From Gluconobacter potus (GTDB lineage Bacteria > Pseudomonadota > Alphaproteobacteria > Acetobacterales > Acetobacteraceae), in assembly GCF_015244705.1 (NCBI RefSeq), contig NZ_JABCQF010000001.1, positions 248,001 to 312,000 of the forward strand: a DNA stretch of 64,000 nucleotides, in the 5' to 3' direction. Below are positions 50,941-59,171 of this stretch, in pieces; within the stretch, counting starts at the first letter, position 1, and each line of letters opens with the position of its first letter. The translations under genes and the position numbers were made by a program. A model generated the notes under the pieces. It saw nothing but the letters and a program-made list of their open reading frames with translations. It did no database searches and was not told where the DNA came from.

Positions 50941-51258
50941 TCAGCGGTCCAGCGTTTCGCCGGGAGCGGACTGGCTCGTCATGCCCATGTCCATTTTCTG
51001 ACAGGCGGCGAGTTGCTGCTTCATCTTCGGGGTCAGGGTGCTTTTCTGGCGGCTGAGCGTCTGCAGATGCGAGCACAGGACCATCTGCTGATCCATGCTC
51101 AGCCCGGCCAGCGGATTCTGGGTGCTGGATGACGGCATGGACATCTTGCCGCCGCTCATGTCCATGTGGCTCATATCCATGCCGGGCATCGACGGGTCGG
51201 CGGCGTGCGCCATGCCGGTGGCGAGAAGGACGGTCAGTGCGAGGAAAGTCTTGCGCAT
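50941..51258 (-). CDS. Met-rich periplasmic protein of the copper cluster
   Basis: 105 residues. Signal peptide RKTFLALTVLLATGMAHA|AD. The mature N-terminus is Met/His/Asp-rich (SMPGMDMSHMDMSGGKMSM), a usual Cu(I)/Cu(II)-binding composition. The C-terminal half has two Cys (VLCSHLQTL, LAACQKMDM) 33 residues apart that could form a disulfide or thiol site. It lies 35 bases downstream of copB in the same direction, so is probably in the cop operon as a periplasmic copper sponge or carrier. Confidence 0.8.
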   Translation of the reverse strand: MRKTFLALTVLLATGMAHAADPSMPGMDMSHMDMSGGKMSMPSSSTQNPLAGLSMDQQMVLCSHLQTLSRQKSTLTPKMKQQLAACQKMDMGMTSQSAPGETLDR

Positions 51259-51293
51259 GATGTTGGGCTTTCGTTGTGATTGAACAGGGATGA

Positions 51294-52085
51294 TCAGAAC
51301 CAGCTTCGGACGCCGAGGCTGAAGCGGACGGAACCGGTGTCGTCGTGCTGGTCACGGGCGATCCGGCGGGCCTGGGTGAGATATCCGGAGTAGGTCACGG
51401 CCACGTAGGGCGCGAATTTCCGCCAGAGCTCGTATCGCAGGCGCAGACCTGCATCGACATCCGACAGACCGGCGCCAGCCTGCCGTCCCGCATCGGATTT
51501 CGTGTACAGGTTGAACTCGGCCTGGGGCTGGAGGATCAGGCGGTTGGTGAGGAGGAAGTCGTACGATCCCTCCACACGGGCGGCGAAACGCCCGCGATCG
51601 CTGACATAGCCCGTAGCCTCGAATTCGAATTCGTAAAGCGCCAGACCCTGCACACCGAACGCGCCCCAGGTACGGGTTGGACCGTCATCAAGATCCATGC
51701 GTACGCCGCCCTGAAGGTTCCAGTAGGGCGAGATCGAGCGGGTATAGAGCAGTTCGTGGTCGCCATCGCTCAGGCGGCCCTTTTCAAGCGTGCCTTCGGA
51801 TTTGAGCCAGATCTTGTTGTAATCGCCACCGAACCAGGCCTCTCCATCCCAGCGGAAATCGGTGCCGCCGGGTGAATAGCGGCCTTCAAGCTCATTGAAG
51901 ATGCCGTGCAGCCAGGTCCCCTGATCCATTGAAGGCTTGATGTTGCCGATATAGACGACGGGGGTCGCTTCCGGTGCATCGGCGGCGTGATAGACCGTCT
52001 GGTCGGCGCGGGCCGTGCCGGACGACACGACGAGGGCGGACAGGGTTGCGAGGGCCAGAACCGCGCGGGAAAGGGCGTGTTTCAT
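51294..52085 (-). CDS. copB: CopB, outer-membrane copper resistance protein
   Basis: 263 residues from the ATG at 52085, which overlaps the copA stop (ATGA). Signal peptide RAVLALATLSALVVSSGTARA. CopB family core: GEAWFGGDYNKIWLKSEGT, LLYTRSISPYWNLQGGVRMDL, LYEFEFEATGYVSDRGRFAARVEGSYDFLLTNRLILQPQAE, ending in Trp-Phe as an outer-membrane barrel. The Met/His-rich N-terminal repeat usual for CopB is absent here. That function may have moved to the neighbouring Met-rich protein. Confidence 0.92.
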   Translation of the reverse strand: MKHALSRAVLALATLSALVVSSGTARADQTVYHAADAPEATPVVYIGNIKPSMDQGTWLHGIFNELEGRYSPGGTDFRWDGEAWFGGDYNKIWLKSEGTLEKGRLSDGDHELLYTRSISPYWNLQGGVRMDLDDGPTRTWGAFGVQGLALYEFEFEATGYVSDRGRFAARVEGSYDFLLTNRLILQPQAEFNLYTKSDAGRQAGAGLSDVDAGLRLRYELWRKFAPYVAVTYSGYLTQARRIARDQHDDTGSVRFSLGVRSWF

Positions 52086-53890
52086 GCCACGATCACCGTG
52101 CGGAACATGCCCAGATCCATGTGATACATCAGATGGCAGTGATACGCCCACATACCGGGGGTATCTGCCGTCACGAGATAGCTCAGCTTCGAGCCCGGCT
52201 GGGAAATGATGGTGTGTTTGTAGGGACGGTAGTCGCCCTGACCGTTTTCCAGTTCGCTCCACAGACCGTGCAGATGGATCGGGTGTTCCATCATGGTGTC
52301 GTTGATGAGTGTGAAGCGCACGCGCTCGCCGAGTTTGAGGCGGATCGGACCGGATTCCGAGAACTTCCGGCCATTCATGCCCCAGATATAGCGTTCCATG
52401 TTGCCGGTCAGGTGCAGGATGATCTCCCGCGTCGGTGGCCTCAGGTCCGCTCCGGGGCGCGTGGCACGGAGCTGTTTGTAGTTCAGGACGCGGCGGCCGT
52501 TGTTCTCCAGCCCGTCGCCGGGGCTGCCAGTGCGGTCGATGGGCATCATGGCGCGCATCTGGTTTTCGACATTGATGGGCGGCGGGCCGGGATCGTCCAC
52601 TTCCATTTTCGGCATGGCCATGTGGCTCATATCCATGCCTTTCATGTCCATGCCGTGCATGTCCATTCCGGCCATGTCGCCATCCATCTTCATGCCGGAC
52701 ATATCGCCGGACATGTCCATGTCCTTCATGCTTTCGCCGGGCTTCATGTTCCCCATGCCCATATCCACCATGGTGCGGACGGGGCGCGGGTCCATCGGGG
52801 GCAGGGGGGCGATCATGCCCTCGCGCGGGGCGAGGGTGCCGCGGGCGTAGCCGGTGCGATCCTCGCTCTGGGCGAAAATGGCATAGGCGCGCTCGTCCTT
52901 CGGCTGGACGATGACGTCATAGGTTTCCGCTACGCCGATGCGGAACTCATCCACGGGGACGGGTTCGATATCGTTGCCGTCGGCCTGCACGACCAGCATT
53001 TCGAGGCCCGGAATCCGGACGTCGAAGAACGTCATGGTCGAGCCGTTGATGAAGCGCAGGCGCACTTTCTCGCCGGGCCGGAACAGGCCGCTCCAGTTCA
53101 TGTCTGGCGCATGACCGTTCAGCGTGTAGGTGTAGATCGCGCCCGAGACATCCGCGATGTCGGTCGCGGCCATGCGCATTTTGGACCAGGCCAGACGGTC
53201 CGAGAGCGCAGCACCCGCGCTTCCGGCCTCGCGCGCTTCTTTCGGGAAGGAGGCTGCCGTGCGCTGGCGGAAGACGTAATAGTCGTCCTGCATCTTGAGG
53301 TTGCTGACGATGTCATCGGGCATGACATCCGTCCATTCGCCCAGGAAAATGACGTAATCGCGGTCGCAGGCGTTCGGGTCCGGGCGGCGTGGGTCGATGA
53401 CCAGCGCGCCATACAGGCCCATCGCTTCCTGCATCCCGGAATGGCTGTGATACCAGTAGGTGCCGCTCTGATGGAGCTTGAAGCGGTAGGTGAAGGTCTC
53501 GCCTGGTGCGATGCCGCCAAAACTTAGCCCCGGTACGCCGTCCATGTTCGAGGGCGTGCGGATGCCGTGCCAATGGATCGAAGTGGGTTCGTTCAGCGTG
53601 TTGGTGACGTTGATGCTGACGGTATCGCCCTGTTTCCAGCGCAGGATCGGACCCGGCACCGTGCCTCCGGCGGTCGGCGCGTGCATGGTCTTGCCATCGA
53701 GCGAGATGCGCGTGTGGCCGATTTTCAGATCCCACCGGTCGGACGGCATGGGGGGTATGATGCCGGAAGAGGCCTTGGACGAGAATGCGTGCGAGGTGCG
53801 GGGCAGGGAAGCCAGAAGGCCCCCTGCGCCAAGACCCGTTACGAAACGTCGTCGTGTCAGGCCGCCCCGGATGCGGGACGGAAAAGTCAT
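52082..53890 (-). CDS. copA: CopA-type periplasmic multicopper oxidase
   Basis: 602 residues. Twin-arginine signal LTRRRFVTGLGAGGLLASLP. The three cupredoxin domains hold all copper ligands: HWHGIR, WYHSHSGMQ, HPIHLHGLW and YHCHLMYHMDLGMF. Between domains 2 and 3 (about residues 390-435) is a Met-rich segment with repeated MDM, MKM and MDMHGM units that should bind Cu(I). It oxidises toxic cuprous ion in the periplasm. Operon with copB and the Met-rich protein. This is the plasmid-type CopA, not the ATPase of the same name. Confidence 0.95.
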   Translation of the reverse strand: MTFPSRIRGGLTRRRFVTGLGAGGLLASLPRTSHAFSSKASSGIIPPMPSDRWDLKIGHTRISLDGKTMHAPTAGGTVPGPILRWKQGDTVSINVTNTLNEPTSIHWHGIRTPSNMDGVPGLSFGGIAPGETFTYRFKLHQSGTYWYHSHSGMQEAMGLYGALVIDPRRPDPNACDRDYVIFLGEWTDVMPDDIVSNLKMQDDYYVFRQRTAASFPKEAREAGSAGAALSDRLAWSKMRMAATDIADVSGAIYTYTLNGHAPDMNWSGLFRPGEKVRLRFINGSTMTFFDVRIPGLEMLVVQADGNDIEPVPVDEFRIGVAETYDVIVQPKDERAYAIFAQSEDRTGYARGTLAPREGMIAPLPPMDPRPVRTMVDMGMGNMKPGESMKDMDMSGDMSGMKMDGDMAGMDMHGMDMKGMDMSHMAMPKMEVDDPGPPPINVENQMRAMMPIDRTGSPGDGLENNGRRVLNYKQLRATRPGADLRPPTREIILHLTGNMERYIWGMNGRKFSESGPIRLKLGERVRFTLINDTMMEHPIHLHGLWSELENGQGDYRPYKHTIISQPGSKLSYLVTADTPGMWAYHCHLMYHMDLGMFRTVIVA

Positions 53891-53976
53891 GAGGAAAATC
53901 CGCGAAAATGACAGAGGATCAGGCCCTGTCTGCCCCTTGAGCGCAGCAGGACGGGTCCACGCCTGTCAGGCGTGCG

Positions 53977-54372
53977 TCAGATTGCGCGGAATTTCGGCGG
54001 GGGAGAGGCGGGGATCCAGTCGGTGCCGTTGAAACGGTCGTGCCGTCCGGACGCAAAGGCCCGTGCAACGAGACTGACGGGACCGGAAGGCTGGATGGAC
54101 GCCACGGTCAGCATGGGTTCGGTCGAGACCGCATGCGTATGGCAGCAGCCTTCGGAAGACTGCTGGGGATGGGGGATCGCATGGAACGCCGACGTGCTGC
54201 AGCAGTCCGTGTTGTCGGGCTTCTGGTGATGGGCCATGTGCTGCATCGCCATGGTCATGTGATGGGGTGCTTCAGTCCGGGCCTGCGCGGTGGACGTGCC
54301 AAGCAGCAGACCGACCTGCATCAGCAGGCAGGCCAGCAGGCCGATCCAGATCCGGGCATGTGTCCTGACCAT
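53977..54372 (-). CDS. CopL-like His/Cys-rich copper-regulatory protein
   Basis: 131 residues with an N-terminal membrane or signal helix (ARIWIGLLACLLMQVGLLL). A metal-binding middle follows: HHMTMAMQHMAHHQ, DCCSTSAFHAIPHPQ and GCCHTHAV, giving two Cys-Cys pairs and many His/Met. It lies immediately upstream of copA-copB, the position of CopL in the copLAB operons of Xanthomonas and Stenotrophomonas. Similarity is by composition and place, not clear sequence. It could be a copper sensor, or simply a periplasmic or membrane binder. First gene of the leftward operon. Confidence 0.72.
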   Translation of the reverse strand: MVRTHARIWIGLLACLLMQVGLLLGTSTAQARTEAPHHMTMAMQHMAHHQKPDNTDCCSTSAFHAIPHPQQSSEGCCHTHAVSTEPMLTVASIQPSGPVSLVARAFASGRHDRFNGTDWIPASPPPKFRAI

Positions 54373-54434
54373 CAGAAGTCCCCGCAGGAGGGTAAGAAAC
54401 AGAGCGATCCATCGTTCGAATCTGATATGATCCT

Positions 54435-54451
54435 ATACCCGCCGGGGGGAT
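54435..54451. promoter_or_regulatory. CsoR-like operator 1
   Basis: ATACCC-GCCGG-GGGGAT, 17 bases, 5 of 6 arm bases complementary. It is 63 bases upstream of the CopL-like gene. Its GC centre with ATACCC ends resembles published CsoR operators. Confidence 0.6.
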
Positions 54452-54524
54452 GGGGAAAGATTATTTTTCGAGACGCAGAAAAAATGACTTGTCGAATCTG
54501 TTTCGTAGGCAATATGAAAATTGC

Positions 54525-54541
54525 ATACCCCAGTACGGTAT
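54525..54541. promoter_or_regulatory. CsoR-like operator 2
   Basis: ATACC-N7-GGTAT, a perfect 5-bp-arm palindrome of 17 bases, midway between the two operons (153 bases from the left start, 138 from the right). Could serve either promoter. Confidence 0.55.
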
Positions 54542-54606
54542 ATAAAACATAAACAAATGGTGGAATAAGGGATATTGCTAGAATCATTTATTGTGAATAG
54601 TTATAT

Positions 54607-54628
54607 ATACCCTACCCCCGTACCGTAT
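54607..54628. promoter_or_regulatory. CsoR-like operator 3
   Basis: Arms ATACCCTAC (54607-54615) and GTACCGTAT (54620-54628) pair at 7 of 9 positions around CCCC. It is 52 bases before copZ. The left arm is the same string I recall from the B. subtilis copZA operator. Confidence 0.55.
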
Positions 54629-54679
54629 TCTAATGTGCCATTGCAGGGGTGTGGCTCTCTATCTGAAGGATTTCATGAC

Positions 54680-54892
54680 ATGACAGAAACAGCGCACATG
54701 ACGGTCGAGGGAATGTCCTGCAATGGCTGTTCCGGCAAGCTCCAGCGCGCCCTTGAGGCCGTAAACGGCGTGAAGGCCGTCGACATCGTGCTCGATGGCG
54801 GAAAGGTCACGGTGTCCTATGACCCCGCCCAGGTTTCGCCCGTCGCTTTCAGGGACGTTGTCGAAGACACGGGATTTGACGTCGTTTCCTGA
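54680..54892 (+). CDS. copZ: CopZ-like copper chaperone
   Basis: 70 residues, a single HMA domain. The metal motif MSCNGC has Cys14 and Cys17. Typical ferredoxin-like pattern: AVDIVLDGGKVTVSYDP, VVEDTGFDV. It carries Cu(I) to the ATPase or to CsoR. The frame is open upstream, but ATG 54680 with GAAGGA ahead begins the domain. First gene of the rightward copper operon. Confidence 0.93.
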   Translation: MTETAHMTVEGMSCNGCSGKLQRALEAVNGVKAVDIVLDGGKVTVSYDPAQVSPVAFRDVVEDTGFDVVS

Positions 54893-55043
54893 GGCGCGAC
54901 ATGCCTCCTCCTGAAAAGATGGTGCGGCCAGGTCTGCCAGATTCGGAACAGGAGCGTTTCATTACCGGTCCCATGCCACGCGACGTCCCTTTCGGAACGC
55001 AGGATGTTGCATGGCGCCGGCATGTCTCTCTAGGACAGACACT

Positions 55044-57401
55044 ATGACACAGCATGGCACTTCAGTTCGTCGTCGGCTCAGCCTTTCTGCCATTTCTCAC
55101 AATGCCCTGATCTGGGGCAGCCTGATGGCAGGCGTCTGCCCTGCGGCCATGGCCGATACGGTCGCGGCGCGGACGAAAAATCACCCGCCCGTTTGCCATG
55201 CCACACACAGGACGCTGCATCCGGTGCGCTGTACTTCGCATCAGGCTGCGGCTCCGAACGTCCAGCAGTCTGCAAAGGCGCCTGTCGCCGGTTCCGTAGC
55301 AGCCGCTGCTTCTGCCACGGCCGTTGCGCAGTCCTCTGCCGATATGGACGGAACAGAGGCGGAAAATATCCAGGTTCTGGGGACCAACCACACCTATACG
55401 GCACCCGCCGTTGAAGCCTGGGGCAAGAGCCCCGTGGCGCTCAAGGACGTGCCGCAGTCTGTTTCCGTTATCACCCAGCAGCGCATGGAAGATTCCAACA
55501 TGCTGACGATGGCGGATGCCATGCGCCAGATCAACGGAATCCGCGTTCTGCCCGGCTCGACGGCCAATTCGAATTACTATTCCCGTGGCTATCAGCTCAC
55601 GACATCCGTGGACGGCACGCCCGATGCGTCCGGCACGCTGAACAACGCGGCTTTTGACCTGTCCATGTATGACAGGATCGAGGTGCTGCGCGGGTCGTCG
55701 GGTCTGTTGCAGGGCGGCGGTGGCGCGGGTGGTGTCGTCAATGAAGTCACGAAGAAGCCGGGTCGGGATTTCGCGGTCGATGGTTCCGCCATGGTCGGGA
55801 GCTTCAACAATTACCGTGCCGATGTGGATATGACCATTCCGCTGAACAGGTCGAAGACGCTCCGCTTCCGGACCGCCGATCTGTTCCAGGACAACGATTA
55901 TTTCTACAAATACTCCCATTCGCGCAAATGGCAGGCCTATGGCGCGCTGGAATGGGACGTTACGCCGACCACGACGTTCCTCGTCTCCCATGCGGCCCAG
56001 CAGCAGGACATCACGGCACCGTATTACGGTCTGCCGGTCACGACGCAAAAGACGCTGTGGTATGGTGGGCGCGACGCCAATCCAAGCCAGGACTGGGGCT
56101 ACAGCAATTACATGACGCAGCAGACGATCGCGTCCATCACCCAGAAGCTCTGGGGCGACTGGACGGCGACCGCGCGCGCCACGTTCTATGACCAGAGCTA
56201 CAACACGCTGTATAACGAGCCCTGGACGACGATCGATGCCAATACGGGCCTGCTGCAGTATCAGGATGCCGGTATCGTGGGGATGCGGGGCAAGAACACG
56301 TCGCGTTCAGCGGATGTGTATGCCCAGGGCAGTTTCCGTCTTCTGAACCGGACGCATCACGCGCTGTTCGGCTTCAACTACAACTCCTACGAACAGCTGA
56401 CGCAGTATGCGAATGTCAACTGCGATGCCATCTACAATAATGTCAGTATCAACAACACGGGCGTCGTGAAAGCACCGGCTGCGAACTGTATCGACTACAA
56501 GCAGAACGATGATGGTTACGGCACGGACGACTACGCCTATCAGTGGGGTTTTTACGGACAGCTCCGCCTTGAAGTGATCCGGCATCTCTCGCTGATCCTT
56601 GGCGGACGTGTATCGCGGTTCTACGAGAAGCTCCAGTATGTCTCGCCCGGTCCGAAGAGCGAATGGACGACGACCTCCGACATTCATGGCCAGCTCACCC
56701 CGTATCTGGGCACGGTCTATCAGATCACGCCGAACATCTCCTGGTATGCCAGCTATTCCAGTATCTTCACGCCGTCGGTCGGCCGGCAGACCTATCGGGG
56801 GGGCGGGCTGAAGCCGCAGGAAGGCAATCAGGTCGAGACCGGTTTCAAGGCGGAATATTTTCATGGCCGCCTGAACATTTCCTCCGCGCTGTTCCGGATG
56901 GAGAGCGTGAACCAGCCGGTTCAGGATCCGGAGCACTCGCAGTTCTACATGACCACGGGACCAATCCGGCGTCAGGGCTGGGAAGCGCAGATCGATGGCG
57001 AGATCCTGCCGGGGCTCGATGTCTCGATCGGCTATACCTATCTGGATACGAAGGTCTCGAACTCGAAGGTCAGCGATTTCGGCGGTGTCTATTCCCCGCA
57101 CCATATGTTCAAGTCCTGGGTGCATTACAACGTGCCGAGCGGACGTCTGAAAGGGCTCAATTTCGGTGCGGGCATCGATGCCAACAGCAATCTGCGCGGC
57201 AGTTATGCGACGACCGTTCAGGGCGGCTACATGACGCTGGACAGCATGATCGGCTACCGGATCAACAAGCATCTGAAGCTGCAGCTCAACGCGACAAACC
57301 TGACCAACCGCTATTACTATGAGCGCGCCAGCGGCGTCTGGCAGTTCAACTTCCCCGCCGCTCCCCGCAGCTTCATGGCCACACTTCGTGCAAACTACTG
57401 A
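55044..57401 (+). CDS. TonB-dependent siderophore-type receptor in the copper operon
   Basis: 785 residues from ATG 55044 (AGGA eight bases upstream). Signal peptide to about residue 37 (MAGVCPAAMA|DT). No STN domain. Instead residues 47-66 hold a His/Cys cluster, H-x3-C-H-x2-H-x3-H-x3-C-x2-H, followed by an Ala-rich linker to about 100. The plug has PVALKDVPQSVSVITQQRM, YYSRGYQLT and YDRIEVLRGSSGLLQGGGGAGGVVNEVTKKP. The barrel ends in [10 protein letters not shown]. It imports a ligand across the outer membrane with TonB energy. It lies between copZ and an ABC gene, so a copper chelate or a metal-regulated siderophore is plausible. Confidence 0.93.
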   Translation: MTQHGTSVRRRLSLSAISHNALIWGSLMAGVCPAAMADTVAARTKNHPPVCHATHRTLHPVRCTSHQAAAPNVQQSAKAPVAGSVAAAASATAVAQSSADMDGTEAENIQVLGTNHTYTAPAVEAWGKSPVALKDVPQSVSVITQQRMEDSNMLTMADAMRQINGIRVLPGSTANSNYYSRGYQLTTSVDGTPDASGTLNNAAFDLSMYDRIEVLRGSSGLLQGGGGAGGVVNEVTKKPGRDFAVDGSAMVGSFNNYRADVDMTIPLNRSKTLRFRTADLFQDNDYFYKYSHSRKWQAYGALEWDVTPTTTFLVSHAAQQQDITAPYYGLPVTTQKTLWYGGRDANPSQDWGYSNYMTQQTIASITQKLWGDWTATARATFYDQSYNTLYNEPWTTIDANTGLLQYQDAGIVGMRGKNTSRSADVYAQGSFRLLNRTHHALFGFNYNSYEQLTQYANVNCDAIYNNVSINNTGVVKAPAANCIDYKQNDDGYGTDDYAYQWGFYGQLRLEVIRHLSLILGGRVSRFYEKLQYVSPGPKSEWTTTSDIHGQLTPYLGTVYQITPNISWYASYSSIFTPSVGRQTYRGGGLKPQEGNQVETGFKAEYFHGRLNISSALFRMESVNQPVQDPEHSQFYMTTGPIRRQGWEAQIDGEILPGLDVSIGYTYLDTKVSNSKVSDFGGVYSPHHMFKSWVHYNVPSGRLKGLNFGAGIDANSNLRGSYATTVQGGYMTLDSMIGYRINKHLKLQLNATNLTNRYYYERASGVWQFNFPAAPRSFMATLRANY

Positions 57402-59106
57402 CGAAACGACCCCGCCACATTCGCTTTCGGACTGGAAAGTCCTTTTTCCCTACTGGAAATCCGAAGAGAAGTGGTGGGCCTGGTCCCTTCTGGGAGGGAC
57501 CATCGGACTGTCCGTGCTTTACGTTCAGTCCGCCGTCTGGTTCGGGGCCTGGTATCACCGGTTTTTCGATGCGTTCTTTGCCGGTCAGGTGGGGCATTGT
57601 CTCGGAATGCTGCCGCTTTACCTGCTGGTGACGGTCGGCTCTGTTGCGGTGCATGTGACGCAGACCTATCTGACGCAGGTCCTGTCCATGCGCTGGCGTC
57701 TGTGGAACACGCGGGTCTATCTGCGGCAGTACCTGTCGGAAGAGGCGTATTACCGGCTCGAACACGGTCCGAACCGGGCGGACAACCCGGATCAGCGTAT
57801 CGCGGATGACCTGTCGCAGATGACGGTCCAGACGCTCAAACTCGGTCTGGATGCGATTGATGCCGTGACCACGCTGTTCTCCTTTGCGGTCGTTCTGTGG
57901 AACATCGGGGGGGTATTTTCTTTCAATTGGCATGGCCATCATTTCCACATTCCCGGCTATCTTTTTCTGGGCGCCGCGATCACGACCCTGACGGCCTCGG
58001 GGATTCTGGAGCGGTTCGGCTCGCCTCTGATCGGGGCGAATTACCGGCAGCAGCATTTCGACGCGGATCTGCGTGCGGGGCTGATGGATATCCGGCGCAA
58101 CTCCGAACAGATCGCCTTTTATGGTGGCGAGGATGCCGAGCATCTGCGTCTGTCCGGCTATCTGGCGCATATCGCCACCAACTGGCGCAGCGTCGTGCGT
58201 TACACCTGGCGGGTCAATTTCATCGGTGAAATCTATACCGGAATCGCAACGGTGCCGTTGTGGCTGATGCTGGCTCCCAAAGCTATGGCCCATGCCCTGA
58301 CCTTCGGGCTCTATTCCCAGATCAACTCCGCTTACACACAGGTCCGGATCAGTCTGGAATGGTTCATTTTCAATTATGCGGATCTGGCGACGCTGCGTTC
58401 GGTGCTCCAGCGTCTGGGTGAGTTCGAGCGGACGGTCAGCCAGCAGCCCGAGACAGGAATTGAACGTTTCGCATCGGAAATCCCTTCGGTGCAGATCCGC
58501 GATCTCACGCTCTGCCTTCCGGATACGAAACCGATTGCCCGGATCGGCAACCTGACGCTGGAAAGCGGGGAGCGCTGGCTGGTTCGTGGGCCGTCAGGTT
58601 CGGGGAAAAGCACGTTCCTGCGCGCGCTGGCCGGATTGTGGCGTCACGGGAGTGGGGCGGTGTCCTTCAACATGCGTCAGGCCATGTTCCTGCCCCAGCG
58701 CAGCTATGTGCCGTCCGGAACCCTGCGTCAGGCCCTGAGCTATCCCGCAACGCCGGACCGTTATGAAACAGCGTCCTGTCAGCAGGCTCTGGAAGCCGTG
58801 AATCTGGCGGGATACAGCCATAGACTGGATGAAATCGCCGACTGGGGAGAGGTATTGTCTCCCGGAGAGCAGCAGCGGCTGGCTGTGGCCAGAGCGCTCC
58901 TGTTCCGGCCGGCGATCCTCTTTCTGGACGAGGCGACATCCGCGCTGGACGAAGGCAATGAACGCCGTCTTTACGAGGCCCTTCTTTTCGCGCTGCCAGG
59001 CACCACCTTCATCAGTGTGGCGCATCGCGATGCGCTGTGCCGCTTCCACGATCACGAGATTGTTCTTGGCGATGGAAATGCCGTCTTTTCCGTGCTTGAA
59101 AAATAG
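57388..59106 (+). CDS. SbmA/YddA-type ABC transporter, fused permease-ATPase
   Basis: About 572 residues from GTG 57388, which overlaps the receptor gene by 14 bases; an ATG at 57319 in the same frame would overlap by 83. The ABC_membrane_2 region, about 20-330, has roughly six helices: [68 protein letters not shown] (the family EAA-like signature). ATPase: Walker [10 protein letters not shown], signature LSPGEQQRL, Walker [14 protein letters not shown]. Such proteins are often encoded next to siderophore receptors and move peptides or siderophore-like molecules. Direction unknown. Confidence 0.88.
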   Translation: MQTTDETTPPHSLSDWKVLFPYWKSEEKWWAWSLLGGTIGLSVLYVQSAVWFGAWYHRFFDAFFAGQVGHCLGMLPLYLLVTVGSVAVHVTQTYLTQVLSMRWRLWNTRVYLRQYLSEEAYYRLEHGPNRADNPDQRIADDLSQMTVQTLKLGLDAIDAVTTLFSFAVVLWNIGGVFSFNWHGHHFHIPGYLFLGAAITTLTASGILERFGSPLIGANYRQQHFDADLRAGLMDIRRNSEQIAFYGGEDAEHLRLSGYLAHIATNWRSVVRYTWRVNFIGEIYTGIATVPLWLMLAPKAMAHALTFGLYSQINSAYTQVRISLEWFIFNYADLATLRSVLQRLGEFERTVSQQPETGIERFASEIPSVQIRDLTLCLPDTKPIARIGNLTLESGERWLVRGPSGSGKSTFLRALAGLWRHGSGAVSFNMRQAMFLPQRSYVPSGTLRQALSYPATPDRYETASCQQALEAVNLAGYSHRLDEIADWGEVLSPGEQQRLAVARALLFRPAILFLDEATSALDEGNERRLYEALLFALPGTTFISVAHRDALCRFHDHEIVLGDGNAVFSVLEK

Positions 59107-59171
59107 GGTGGTGGGGTATATTTCTCACGAACCCTTTGCAGAATCCTCCTAGCCGACAGGACCCTTTCCAG

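Larger units (their letters stand above)
54373..54679. other. AT-rich divergent copper control region
   Basis: 307 bases, strikingly AT-rich from about 54460 to 54640 compared with the surrounding genes. It separates the leftward copL-like/copA/copB operon from the rightward copZ operon and holds three related palindromes listed separately. No gene is supported. Confidence 0.7.

Noticed and set aside
51974-53527. 517-codon open frame antisense to the multicopper oxidase, His-rich
   Set aside because: The His repeats are the reverse complement of Met/Asp codons (ATGGAC) of the real Met-rich segment.
54372-54587. 71-codon leftward ORF upstream of the CopL-like gene
   Set aside because: Lies across the AT-rich operator region and lacks a ribosome site.
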